From: Rhizobium subbaraonis
GTDB taxonomy: Bacteria > Pseudomonadota > Alphaproteobacteria > Rhizobiales > Rhizobiaceae
Length of the DNA stretch: 64,000 bases
Direction: 5' to 3'
Assembly: GCF_900220975.1 (NCBI RefSeq)
Contig: NZ_OBQD01000011.1
Span: forward strand, 124,001 to 188,000
Shown: positions 38,952 through 48,276 of the stretch, in pieces
How the letters are laid out: every line of letters starts with the position of its first letter
How positions within the stretch are numbered: the stretch's first letter is position 1
Notes under the pieces: generated by a model
Databases searched by the model: none
Seen by the model: the letters and a program-made list of their open reading frames with translations, nothing else
What the model was told of the DNA's origin: nothing
Position numbers and translations under genes: made by a program

Positions 38952-41900
38952 TCAATATTCCTTTTCGTAGAAGATCCCCGCAGCGCCGGCGCCATTGCTT
39001 CCTGCTTCGCCGCGCAGCTTGACGCCGCGCCCGATGTCCAGGTTGATCGCCGCCTTGCCGCCGCCGGTCTCCGGGTCCTGCTTCAGTTCGAGATAGGTGC
39101 GGTCGTTCAGATACTTGCCGGCCGACACCGCCGCGCGCCCCTGCGAGTCGGTGGTGATGTCGAGGTCGTCGATGCCGAGCTTGCTGCGCAGGCTGTTTAG
39201 CAACGAGCCACCGCCACCGCCTGCCAGGTCAGCAACTGCGGCTGCGAGCTGGGCGATTTGGAACGCCGACAAATTGTTCATCGAGCGGCCGAAGATCAGG
39301 CGCGCCAGGATCTCGTCCTGCGGCAGGGCCGGCGATGAGGTGAAGCTGACAGCGGGGTTGTTGGCGGGGCCTGCGATCGTGATGTTGATCGTGGTGGCGT
39401 TGGCGCTGGTCGTCGCCACGAAATTGATCGTCGGTATCAGATCGCCGGTGAAGCCGATGCGGCCGCTGGTGAAGTCGAGCCGCTTGGCGAGGATTTCCAC
39501 GCGGCCGCGACGCAGGTCGAAGCCACCGGACACCACGGGGTTCACCGACGTGCCGCGCAGGGTGAGCTCGCCACCCAGTTCGGCATTGATCCCGCGGCCG
39601 CGCACGAAGATGCGGCTGGGCGCCTGGATCTGCAGGTCAAGGCCGATGCCGCGGGCGTTGCCGCTCGCGCCGGTGCGCTCGTCGGCCTGCAGGATGGCGG
39701 CCATTTCCTTCACGTCGGCCGGTGCATTCCTGTGCTTGATGTCGATTTCGGCGAGCGACCCCGGCAGTTGCTGCGGAATGGTGATGTTGGCATTGCCGAT
39801 GTCGATCCGGCCACCGAGCACGGGACCGGCGAGGAGGGGGCCTCGTATGGTGAGGTTGCCTCCGACTTTGGCATTCACCAGCCGGCCGTCGACATAGGTG
39901 ACTTCATTCAGGCGGATCGAGATGTCGGCGGGAAAATTGGATCCCGGGACGATGCCGATGGTGCCGGTTGCCGTAACCTCGCCACCGGTGGCCACGCGGC
40001 CGCTAAACTGCTGGATCACCGCCTGTCGGCCGTCCAGCGAAATGCGTGCTGTCAGGTTTTCCAGCGCGACGTTGCGGCGGACATCGACGAGGCGGCTGCC
40101 CGAGGTGACGATGGTTCCCGTGATCGCAGGGCTGCGGGCAGCACCCCTGACGGTCACGTCGACCGCGGCGTTGCCGGTCAGAACGAAGCCCTGTGCCCCG
40201 AGCTGTGCCTGGACAAGGGCAAACGGCAGGGTGCCGGAGAAAGCCAGATCAAGCGGCATGTTTCCGGCCACACCGGCCGTGCCACCGCCGCTGAACGCCA
40301 ATCCGCTCGGCCCCGAAAGACGCGTCTGCACGCGGAGCGAATTGTTGGCGAACTGCCCGTCCGCCGCGATCGTCAGCGCACCAACGCCGGCAGCCCGGGT
40401 CTGGCTCGTGGCGGCGTTGTTCCAGGTGAGAGCGTAGGTTACCTGGGGTGCCGCAGCCTTGCCCTTGACGTTAACGGTGCCGCCGATCGTGCCTTCGGCG
40501 CCCAGTCCGGCGGAGAACACGTTTGCCAGGTTCGCCGGTACGGCGTTGATGCGGATCGCAAGGCCGAGATTGTCGCCTGCCGTGCCGCTGACGGCTATGT
40601 TGCCGGTGCCGGTCTGGATGGTGAAATCGTTCATCGCGACGGCGCCGTCGCGAAGGGTCAGCGCCGCCGGGCGCGCAAGGCGGATGGCAATGCCGCGCGG
40701 CCTCGCCTGAAGCGCGTCGAGGCCGATCCTCATGCCGCCCTGTTGCTGTTCGACCGAACCCTTGACCGTGAGCGGCGCGCCGTCGAAGCGGCCGCCGATA
40801 TCGAACAGGGTGCGCGCGCCCTGCTGGTTGAAGTTCAAGGCCAGCGCATCGAGCCGGTTCGTCCCGGAGGAGAAAGCCTCCGCGCGAACGCTGCCGGTGA
40901 TGGCGAGCGAACGAAGATCGGCGGTCTTCAGGTCGATCTGCGGCCGGACGATGCGCAACTGGTCGCGCGTGATGCCGGCGCCGGATGCCTGAAGGGTGAT
41001 CGCGGTCTTGCCGTCGACCGTGTTGATTGCAGCCTGGCCGGCAAGATCGCCCTGTGCCTGCTGGCCAGCCAGAGCTGCGAGAAGGCCGATGTCGGGAAGA
41101 TTGAATTTGACGTTGCCCTGGGGAAGGAAACCTTCGTCGAGGGTGAGTGCCCCGGTCAGGACGTTTTCTCCGACACGCGCGTCAATGGCAGGGATGGAGA
41201 TCCGTCCATCCCTGGACGCGATGGTGGACTTCACATTGATCGCCTGGCCGCCGATGGCGCCGGTGGCGGACAGATTGCCGGAGGGGGCGTTGCGGTCGGC
41301 GGTGCCGTCGATTGCGACGACCAGATCGCTCAGCGTCCGCCCGGCGAGTTCGGCGCCGCTGGATGTCAGCTCCGCCTTGACCCCAAGCGCAGCGATCGGA
41401 CCGGAAGCGGAGGCGGTAAAGGTTGCGCGGCCCTTTGCATCGGCCAGAAGCTTGCCGAGTTCGGGCAGGGTGCCCGAAAGCGTGGCTTCCAGGTTCTCGC
41501 CCGCAAGCCGGGCCGTTCCTTCCGCGTTGATCGTGCCTGAGGCGATATCGAAGGATTGCAGGCTGACCGAACCGTCGGCGCTGCGGACGACATCGGCGGT
41601 CAGCCGCAGGGGCGTGTCAAAGCGCGGGGAAAGGGCGGCGGGCAGCGCCGTCGCTGCAACCGTGGCCTCGATCCTGGCGCCAGCGGAGCCGTCGTCGGTC
41701 ACGAAGTGGCCTTCGGCGCGGCCGTTCATTCCGGTACCGCTGATGGCGACGTCGCTGAAATCGATGCGCTGCGGTGTGACTGCGAGGGCTGCCGTGACGT
41801 TCAGCGGCGCCTGGAGCAGACGATTGGCGTCGTCGTTGCGGACGTCTATCGCGCCGGCGGACAGGGCCACGTCGAGATTGCCGCGGCGCGCGATGATGTC

Positions 41901-44702
41901 GAAGGCGTCGCTGCGGATCGTGACGTCGGCCGCCGATAGCGCAGCTTGCGGCGTTTCGATGGCGCTGACCTTGGCGGCGAGCGAAAGGGCGGCGGCCGAA
42001 AGCTTGCCCGAAAGCGTCAGCTGGGCGTTCTCGATCCGGGCGACGGCGGTGCCGTCTCCCATCGGCAGGCGATACTCGGCCGGACCGCCGTCCGGTCCCG
42101 TCAGGTTTACGGCCAGGCTGCTGTCGCCGGACGGATTGGCGGAGCCGGATACGGAAATCACCCCCTGGCCGGCACCGATCGACAGACTTTCGAAGGTGAT
42201 GTTGCCATCGAGAATGGAGATCGAGGCGGGCTCCTGCAGTTTCAGGGGGAAGCCGGCAACGACGGCGTCGAGTGCCTTCAGCGCGATCACGGTCGTCGCA
42301 TCATGGCGAGCGACATTGCCGTCGATCGCCACGGGGGCATCTTCATAGCGCCCCGCCACGTCGAAGCCGGTGAGGGCGCCGGAATGGGTGAAATTGACAA
42401 TCGGCGCTTCCAGATCGTTTTCGCCGACGCGCGCGACGTCGGCGCGAAGCGTTCCGGTAACGGCTCCCGTCGAGAGGTCCTCGATCTCGGCCTGCAGAAC
42501 CGGCTTGAGAAGCGCGGCCGTGCCGCGACGGATCTCGGCTCCCTCCGCCGCCATCGACAGCGAGCCCTTGCCGCCGGTGTTGGTAAAGGTGAGCGTGCCG
42601 GTGAGGTCGCCGGTCGCCTCCTGCCCTGCGAGCGTCGCAAGCGTCGCCAGTTCGGGAAACTCGAAGCGGATGGTGCCGTCCGGCATGAAGTTGTCGCCGA
42701 GCGTCAGCGATCCCTGCAGCTTGTTGTTGCCGACGACGCCTTCGATGGTGGGGATGGAGATTTCCCCTTCACCCGACAGGACGCTGGAACGCAGGTCTAT
42801 CGCCTGGCCGTTCATCGATGCCGTCAGAGCGAAATCGCCCGCCGGCTGTGCGGCGGATGCCCGCCCGGTAAGATCGATCGACAGATCGTCCAGCGTGCGG
42901 CCCGACAGGGCCAATTGTTCCGATGTCACCTTTGCCTGGACATTCGGCGCATCGCTGGCGCCGCTTGCGGTAGCATCGAAGGCGACAGCGCCGCTGCTGC
43001 CAGCGACAAAAACGCCGGTGTCGATGAGCCTGCCGGCGAGCCTTGCGTCCAGCGTGCCGCCGGAAAGCTCGACGCTGCCCGAGGCTTCGGCCACATTCGA
43101 CTTCAACTGGAGTTCCGTGAGCGAGATCGCACCGGCGGGGCCGATGGCCGCCTGGCCGTTGAGCGCAATGGTGCCCTCCACCTTTGCGGCCATCGCATCG
43201 GGCAGTACGGTGGGGACTGCGAACAGGCGGAAGGCTGCCGTACCGGTGCCAGCTCCCAGGTGGTAGCCGCCGGTGATCTGGCCGCCGAGGCTGCTGCTTT
43301 CGATCTCGACGGGGTCGAATGCGATCTGCTGCGGCGAGACGGCAAGTGCTGCGGTCACCTTCAGCGGCGTGGCGACGAGACGATCGATATTGGGATCGCG
43401 CATCGACGAGCCTTCCGCCGTCAGCGTGACCGTCGCATGGCCCGAGCGCGTCGCAACGTTGAAGTCAGCGCTCGTGGCCGTCAGCAGAATGCTGTCGAGC
43501 CGTCCCTGCGGCAGGCTCGCTTCGGCGAGGTTGACGTTGACGCTGATCTTCGTGGCTTGCGCCGGTCCGGATGCGACGGCCTGCAGGCCGTGAAGGCTCC
43601 CGGCGAACTCGCCATTTGCGAGCGGCCAGCGGATCGGGATCGGCGTCGTGCCGTCCTTGCCCTTTAGCAAGATGTTGAGATTGTTCTCACCAGTCGCCTG
43701 AAGCGCGCCGGAGGCGGCCAGCGCGATCGCATCGGAGGTGACGTGTCCACGCTCGACGCGCAACAGGTCCTTGCCGTTGGTGGCGACTGCCAGGTCGATC
43801 TCGGTGGTGCCGGCAAAGAGCGGGCGCAGATGGGGCGGCAGGAGATCTTCGAACGTGCCGCCGCCGTTGAGCGCGATCGCATGCAGGCCGGCGGTGGACA
43901 GGTCGTGCCGGGCGTCGAGTTCGAGGACCCGCGTACCCGCGAGCGCCGCCGTCAACTTGCCGGTCCATTGCGAGAGCGGGCCGTCGCCGGTGAGGTTGAT
44001 GGCGACGGCGGGTTCGCCTGGGATGTGTAGCGCCCGCGCGAGCATACCGCCGGCCGGCTCCGCTATGGCAGCGTTCAGGCGGAGCTCGTTCTGATTGGGA
44101 TCGAAGAGGATGTCGGCTATGGCCGAGGCGCCGCTCCTGTCCTTCTCCGTCAATGCCAGGTTGAGCGCGACGCTGCTGCGATCGATGCCGCCGCTGCCCG
44201 TCAGCCGCAGCCGCTGCTCTTGGCCAGCCACCGCCTCGGCGATGAGGATGTTCGGGATGTCGAGGCTGTTGACCTGGACTGTGACCGGGAGCGAGAACGG
44301 CTTGCTGGAAGGCGGCGATGTCGTTTCGGGACCCGGTACCGGCCTGCGGTTCACCGTCAGCGAATCGGCCGCCACGCGGGTGGCGTTGAACTGAAACAGC
44401 ACGAGGTCGAGGGGAGACCAATCGACCGCCACGTCCCTGATCTCAGCAAAGACGCCCTCGCTGTCGCTCAAGGTGACGGCGCCCGCCCGCAGGCGACCCG
44501 TAAGCAGGCCGGAGGGTTCGGATATGGCGATCTGCGTGCCGGAGCCCGAGGTCGCATCCTCGATCAGCGAGGCGGCAAGCCGTGCGCCGGCATCGGTGAA
44601 TCCGACAAAACCGATCGCGCCGAGAAGGACGACAACGAGCAGGGCTACGACGTAGGCCAGGTAGCGAATCGATTGCTGCAGGATTTTGACGAACCGGGTC
44701 AT
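38952..44702 (-). CDS. tamB: Translocation and assembly module subunit TamB
   Basis: A 1,916-residue inner-membrane-anchored periplasmic protein of the AsmA/TamB bridge family. One N-terminal membrane segment (LAYVVALLVVVLLGAIGFVG, residues 15-34) is followed by a very long repetitive beta-rich region. The repeats are rich in Gly/Ala/Ser/Asn with recurrent SLxGxL and GxAxxxLAG patterns. The conserved C-terminal TamB domain has LPQDEILARLIFGRSMNNLS and ends YEKEY. TamB proteins span the periplasm and move phospholipid and help assemble outer-membrane proteins with TamA. It is 71 bp downstream of tamA on the same strand. Confidence 0.95.
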   Translation of the reverse strand: MTRFVKILQQSIRYLAYVVALLVVVLLGAIGFVGFTDAGARLAASLIEDATSGSGTQIAISEPSGLLTGRLRAGAVTLSDSEGVFAEIRDVAVDWSPLDLVLFQFNATRVAADSLTVNRRPVPGPETTSPPSSKPFSLPVTVQVNSLDIPNILIAEAVAGQEQRLRLTGSGGIDRSSVALNLALTEKDRSGASAIADILFDPNQNELRLNAAIAEPAGGMLARALHIPGEPAVAINLTGDGPLSQWTGKLTAALAGTRVLELDARHDLSTAGLHAIALNGGGTFEDLLPPHLRPLFAGTTEIDLAVATNGKDLLRVERGHVTSDAIALAASGALQATGENNLNILLKGKDGTTPIPIRWPLANGEFAGSLHGLQAVASGPAQATKISVNVNLAEASLPQGRLDSILLTATSADFNVATRSGHATVTLTAEGSSMRDPNIDRLVATPLKVTAALAVSPQQIAFDPVEIESSSLGGQITGGYHLGAGTGTAAFRLFAVPTVLPDAMAAKVEGTIALNGQAAIGPAGAISLTELQLKSNVAEASGSVELSGGTLDARLAGRLIDTGVFVAGSSGAVAFDATASGASDAPNVQAKVTSEQLALSGRTLDDLSIDLTGRASAAQPAGDFALTASMNGQAIDLRSSVLSGEGEISIPTIEGVVGNNKLQGSLTLGDNFMPDGTIRFEFPELATLATLAGQEATGDLTGTLTFTNTGGKGSLSMAAEGAEIRRGTAALLKPVLQAEIEDLSTGAVTGTLRADVARVGENDLEAPIVNFTHSGALTGFDVAGRYEDAPVAIDGNVARHDATTVIALKALDAVVAGFPLKLQEPASISILDGNITFESLSIGAGQGVISVSGSANPSGDSSLAVNLTGPDGGPAEYRLPMGDGTAVARIENAQLTLSGKLSAAALSLAAKVSAIETPQAALSAADVTIRSDAFDIIARRGNLDVALSAGAIDVRNDDANRLLQAPLNVTAALAVTPQRIDFSDVAISGTGMNGRAEGHFVTDDGSAGARIEATVAATALPAALSPRFDTPLRLTADVVRSADGSVSLQSFDIASGTINAEGTARLAGENLEATLSGTLPELGKLLADAKGRATFTASASGPIAALGVKAELTSSGAELAGRTLSDLVVAIDGTADRNAPSGNLSATGAIGGQAINVKSTIASRDGRISIPAIDARVGENVLTGALTLDEGFLPQGNVKFNLPDIGLLAALAGQQAQGDLAGQAAINTVDGKTAITLQASGAGITRDQLRIVRPQIDLKTADLRSLAITGSVRAEAFSSGTNRLDALALNFNQQGARTLFDIGGRFDGAPLTVKGSVEQQQGGMRIGLDALQARPRGIAIRLARPAALTLRDGAVAMNDFTIQTGTGNIAVSGTAGDNLGLAIRINAVPANLANVFSAGLGAEGTIGGTVNVKGKAAAPQVTYALTWNNAATSQTRAAGVGALTIAADGQFANNSLRVQTRLSGPSGLAFSGGGTAGVAGNMPLDLAFSGTLPFALVQAQLGAQGFVLTGNAAVDVTVRGAARSPAITGTIVTSGSRLVDVRRNVALENLTARISLDGRQAVIQQFSGRVATGGEVTATGTIGIVPGSNFPADISIRLNEVTYVDGRLVNAKVGGNLTIRGPLLAGPVLGGRIDIGNANITIPQQLPGSLAEIDIKHRNAPADVKEMAAILQADERTGASGNARGIGLDLQIQAPSRIFVRGRGINAELGGELTLRGTSVNPVVSGGFDLRRGRVEILAKRLDFTSGRIGFTGDLIPTINFVATTSANATTINITIAGPANNPAVSFTSSPALPQDEILARLIFGRSMNNLSAFQIAQLAAAVADLAGGGGGSLLNSLRSKLGIDDLDITTDSQGRAAVSAGKYLNDRTYLELKQDPETGGGKAAINLDIGRGVKLRGEAGSNGAGAAGIFYEKEY

Positions 44703-44773
44703 GTTTCAAGTCCTAAAGCAAAACATGGCGCAGGGGAATCCATGGCTGTCGGCGGGCGAGCTGGCCAACGCGC

Positions 44774-46717
44774 TCAGAAGGACTGCCCTATGCCGGCATA
44801 GATGCCGAAGGAATCGCCGGCGTCGTAGCGGTGCAGCGGCACCGCCACGTCCAGGCGGATCGGCCCGAACGGCGTAGCATATCGAAGGCCCACGCCGGCA
44901 CCGGCGCGAATGTCGCTGAAATCGGGGAGCGCGTCGCGCGAGACGGTACCGACGTCGAGGAAGGGCACGATACCGATCGTCTCTGTAATGCTGACACGGA
45001 CTTCGGCCGAGGCGAGGACGTAGGATCGTCCGCCCACCGCTTCGCCGTCGCTGTTGCGCGGCGAGATGTCCTGGAACCCGTAGCCGCGAACCGATCCGCC
45101 GCCGCCGAGATAGAAACGGCGCGGAGCGGGGATATCGGCAAGCGTCGGCGCGCCGACGATCGTGCCAGCGCCGAGCCGGCCGGCGAGCACGACGCGTTCC
45201 TCGGCGCCGATTGCGCGATAGGCCGACCCCGATGCCTCGAAGCTGGAGAAGAACGTGCCGCGCTCGAACTCGTATGTCGGCTTGGCGTTGATCATGGCGC
45301 GGTAGCCGGTGGTCGGGTTGAGCTTGTTGTCGCGCGTGTCGCGGACATATTCCAACGGGATCGCCGCCGTCAGGTAGAAGTTGTCGCCGAAGGGGTCGTC
45401 CACCTGCATCGCCGCCACCTCGCCGCCGCCTGATACGGTATCGAAGTCGCTGAGCTCGAACGTCGCCCCCGCAGCCGCCGTGACCGTTGTGGCGTAGAAG
45501 GCGTCGGTGTCGTTGATCGCTGCCTTCAGGCTCGCTGTGAAGGTCGAGGCAGGCCCGAAGGCCCCCGGTTTTGCGAAGGCGGCGCCGAGCGAGTAGCCGA
45601 TATCGTTCACGCCGTTGCCTTCGCCGATGCCGTTGATGGCGCCCTCGATGCGCAGCGATTCCGCCCGGCCGAACAGGTTGCGATGGCCCCAGTAGCCCTG
45701 CAGGCCAAGACCATCGATCGTAGAGATCTGGGCGCCGGCGCCGAAGTAGCGCATCTTGCCCTCCGAAACCTCGATGGTCATCGGCAGGGATCCGTCGGGG
45801 GCAAGCTTGTCCGCCTCGCGGATGGTGACGCTGGAGAAGACGCCGAGCTGGCGCAGACGATCGGCCGCCTTCGTCAGTTGCTCGGGCGAATAGGGCTGAC
45901 CGGCATTGATGCGCGAGTAGTATTTCACGAAGCCGGCGTCGACATCCCTCGTGCCGGTCACCTTTACGTCGCCGAGGTCGGCGACCGGCCCGCCTTCCGC
46001 GGCAATCACGACATCAACGGTGTTTGTTGTGTGGTCGGCGATCGCCTGGCGATCGGTCAGGTGGGCAAGCGGCCGGCTCTGCGCCTTCAGGTCGGCCACG
46101 ACCTTTTCGCCTGCCCGGATGATCACCGTCGAGTCCGCCCGCGCCCCCTGGACGAGGCCGTAATCTGCGGGGTTGCGCCCGGCGGCGTCGCCTCTCAGCG
46201 TGACCGAATCGAACGTGAAGGCGGGACCGGGTCTCACGGTGACGTTGACCGGTACGGCGCCAGCCGGAAATTGCGGGATCGGCGGGAGCGAATCGATCGG
46301 GGTGCCGTTGATGCTGATATCGACGACGCCGCCGTAGCGGGCGTTCTCGTAGAGCGCGGCGAGAATGCGGTCGCGATCGTCGCGCGCCTTGATGACAAGT
46401 CCGAGATTACCGGAAACCGGCTGCTCCTCGTCCTGCTTCAGCAGGGCGCTCGCTTCTATCGCACTCTTGAGATCGTCGTCATCGGTTCCCGCGTCGAAGG
46501 TCAGCGTGTACTTCACCGGGTCGATGACGTCGGGCTCTTCTTCGTTGCTTTCGAAGAAGCGCATGCCGAAAATCTTGAAGGCAAAGGCCGGGGAGGCGGC
46601 GACGGGCAGAAAGGTAAGCGTCGACGCGAGTGCGAGGCTCGTGCCTGCCCGCCAGAACGCAAAACCCAATCTCGGCCGGTCGATACGCTGCCGCATACGC
46701 TGTTGCTGCCTCTCCAT
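44774..46717 (-). CDS. tamA: Outer-membrane assembly protein TamA (Omp85 family)
   Basis: A 647-residue BamA/TamA-like barrel protein from ATG 46717. The signal peptide is basic start MERQQQRMRQRIDRPR, then a hydrophobic stretch to SPAFA. POTRA domains (about residues 60-330) include the VNVTVRPGPAFTFDSVTLRG unit. The C-terminal 16-strand barrel ends in IYAGIGQSF, with a terminal Phe as outer-membrane proteins require. RLFYLGGG-like RRFYLGGGGSVRGYGFQDIS carries the family RGY motif of loop 6. A longer in-frame start at 46795 would delay the signal peptide and is rejected. It sits directly upstream of tamB. Confidence 0.95.
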   Translation of the reverse strand: MERQQQRMRQRIDRPRLGFAFWRAGTSLALASTLTFLPVAASPAFAFKIFGMRFFESNEEEPDVIDPVKYTLTFDAGTDDDDLKSAIEASALLKQDEEQPVSGNLGLVIKARDDRDRILAALYENARYGGVVDISINGTPIDSLPPIPQFPAGAVPVNVTVRPGPAFTFDSVTLRGDAAGRNPADYGLVQGARADSTVIIRAGEKVVADLKAQSRPLAHLTDRQAIADHTTNTVDVVIAAEGGPVADLGDVKVTGTRDVDAGFVKYYSRINAGQPYSPEQLTKAADRLRQLGVFSSVTIREADKLAPDGSLPMTIEVSEGKMRYFGAGAQISTIDGLGLQGYWGHRNLFGRAESLRIEGAINGIGEGNGVNDIGYSLGAAFAKPGAFGPASTFTASLKAAINDTDAFYATTVTAAAGATFELSDFDTVSGGGEVAAMQVDDPFGDNFYLTAAIPLEYVRDTRDNKLNPTTGYRAMINAKPTYEFERGTFFSSFEASGSAYRAIGAEERVVLAGRLGAGTIVGAPTLADIPAPRRFYLGGGGSVRGYGFQDISPRNSDGEAVGGRSYVLASAEVRVSITETIGIVPFLDVGTVSRDALPDFSDIRAGAGVGLRYATPFGPIRLDVAVPLHRYDAGDSFGIYAGIGQSF

Positions 46718-46913
46718 TTCCGCAGAAAAGCCTCTGGAACACGGCTTCCCCCGGATTGTGCGCACTCGCAGCCCGATAACGGTCTGGAAGGCCACGCAGG
46801 CTTCAATTGACTCTAGCCCGTTAGCATTTCCCTAAGATTAATGGCCGTTCTATCCCGGCTGGGGCAAAAACGGAAGCGACCGGCGGTTTTCCGTGACGAC
46901 CGTTGCAAGGATG

Positions 46914-46940
46914 CAAAAGGCCCCGGACGATGCCGGGGCC
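46914..46940 (-). terminator. Rho-independent terminator of the glycine-zipper lipoprotein gene
   Basis: GGCCCCGG (46919-46926) and CCGGGGCC (46933-46940) form a perfect 8-bp stem with loop ACGATG. On the minus strand it is followed by TTTTGCAT. It lies 33 bp past the stop codon. Confidence 0.85.
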
Positions 46941-46973
46941 AGATGAAGGCGCATAGTACTGTATCGAAAAGGA

Positions 46974-47225
46974 TCAGCACGCGTCGATATAGCGTCGGCC
47001 GTAGCGGTCGCGATAGTAGCACTGGCCTGGCTGGTCGCGGACATGCCCGATGACGGCGCCGCTGACGCCGCCGATGGCTGCACCCACGGCAGCACCGCGA
47101 ACGTTGCCGGTTACCGCGCCGCCGATGATCGCACCAGTGGCTGCGCCGATGCCAGCCCCCTTTTCCGTCTGCGTGCAACTTGCGACCGACAGGCCGATCA
47201 GCACGAGTGCGATGGCTTTCTTCAT
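46974..47225 (-). CDS. Glycine-zipper lipoprotein
   Basis: An 83-residue exported lipoprotein. The signal peptide MKKAIALVLIGLSVASC ends in a lipobox (VASC, Cys-17), so the protein should be acylated and membrane anchored. A glycine zipper follows (GAGIGAATGAIIGGAVTGNV then GAAVGAAIGGVSGAVIG), which can form a membrane-inserted hairpin. The C-terminus has two Cys and a YRDRYGRRY stretch. Similar proteins (SlyB/YMGG-like) are common envelope proteins in rhizobia; precise function is unknown. AGAGATTTC lies ahead of ATG 47225. Confidence 0.9.
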   Translation of the reverse strand: MKKAIALVLIGLSVASCTQTEKGAGIGAATGAIIGGAVTGNVRGAAVGAAIGGVSGAVIGHVRDQPGQCYYRDRYGRRYIDAC

Positions 47226-47654
47226 TGAAATCTCTCCAAAGTTGAGCGGAGCGCGACCGCCACCGCTGTCTCACGTCTGCTAGACCGGTCGTGACCGGTT
47301 TGCTTCGCTTGCAATGTCACAAAAGCGGAGAATAAGGCGGAAAATGGGGAAGTCTATGGGTTTAAAGTATTTTTTTGGATCGTGAATAAAGCCGATCGAC
47401 GCTCCGTCAAGATTTGTTCGCAGGACAAAATTTTCGGTTGGCAGGTAAAGAAGCAGTTGATCACAAATTGAAAACGGCGAATGATGCCGACGACTGTGCG
47501 CGAGATGCGGAGGGGTGTCATCGCGCAACGGATTGTTCCTCATTACAATCCGGCAGCGATAGGATTGCGGGCATTTCGGTCTCTTCGAATTCGCCGCTCA
47601 AGGGAGCTTTCGGACCCGGAATGCCTCGCCGTGCGACCCACGAGGGAGGAGCGA
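47226..47654. other. Divergent intergenic region, 429 bp
   Basis: Separates the lipoprotein gene (leftward) from coxS (rightward) and must hold both promoters. ACCGGT occurs at 47284-47289 and again at 47294-47299, two self-complementary hexamers 10 bp apart. An AT-rich stretch follows near 47350-47395 (TTTAAAGTATTTTTTTGGAT). GGAGGAGCG just ahead of 47655 is the coxS ribosome site. Frames that run through this region into coxS lack coding character. Confidence 0.5.
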
Positions 47655-48143
47655 ATGACGAAAGTTACGATGACGGTCAATGGCCGACAGGTCAGCGGCG
47701 AGGTCGAGGACCGGACCTTGCTGGTCCAGTTTATCCGGGACAAGCTGGGCCTGACCGGAACGCATGTGGGCTGCGACACCTCGCAGTGCGGCACCTGCGT
47801 CGTGCATATGGACGGCAGGTCGATCAAGAGCTGTTCCACCTTGGCGGTCCAGGCCGCCGGCTCCGAAATCCTGACGATCGAAGGCCTGGCGCGCGACGGC
47901 GAACTGCATCCGGTGCAGGCCGCGTTCAAGGCGCATCACGGCCTCCAGTGCGGTTTCTGCACGCCCGGCATGGTGATGACGGCGGTCGACATGATCAATC
48001 GCTATGGCGGCGCTCTCGATGAGAAGACCGTGCGCGAAAACCTCGAAGGCAACATCTGTCGCTGCACTGGCTACCATAACATCGTCAAGGCCATCCTTGC
48101 CGCGGCTGCGGAAATGGGCGCGGGCCGGCAGGCGGCGGAGTAA
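47655..48143 (+). CDS. coxS: CO dehydrogenase-like molybdenum hydroxylase, small 2Fe-2S subunit
   Basis: Iron-sulfur subunit of a xanthine-oxidase-family molybdenum hydroxylase; 162 residues from ATG 47655, with a strong GGAGGAGCG upstream. Plant-type [2Fe-2S] cysteines are in [16 protein letters not shown] plus Cys in KSCS, and the second cluster is in QCGFCTPGM and CRCTGYHNI. It opens the coxS-coxL-coxM set, an S-L-M order that goes with form II enzymes. It transfers electrons from CoxL to the flavin of CoxM. Confidence 0.93.
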   Translation: MTKVTMTVNGRQVSGEVEDRTLLVQFIRDKLGLTGTHVGCDTSQCGTCVVHMDGRSIKSCSTLAVQAAGSEILTIEGLARDGELHPVQAAFKAHHGLQCGFCTPGMVMTAVDMINRYGGALDEKTVRENLEGNICRCTGYHNIVKAILAAAAEMGAGRQAAE

Positions 48144-48276
48144 GCGCAGGCCCTGGTTCGCAGGACGCCGGCAGGTTCGATTTTTGCGGACGCCGGCGGC
48201 CGGGTGAGGTTTCCTGACAGTGAAATCCGGCTGGCTGCCTTTCGTCTGCGTGACGTTTTCCGGGAGGAGATGACTG

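Noticed and set aside
39732-43667. Long plus-strand frames opposite tamB (e.g. 39732-41540, 41946-43667)
   Set aside because: Coding shadows of tamB; no ribosome site, no recognisable domain and Arg/Gly/Asp-biased composition.
47481-47654. N-terminal extension of CoxS
   Set aside because: The upstream 58 codons lack ferredoxin similarity, and GGAGGAGCG marks the ATG at 47655.
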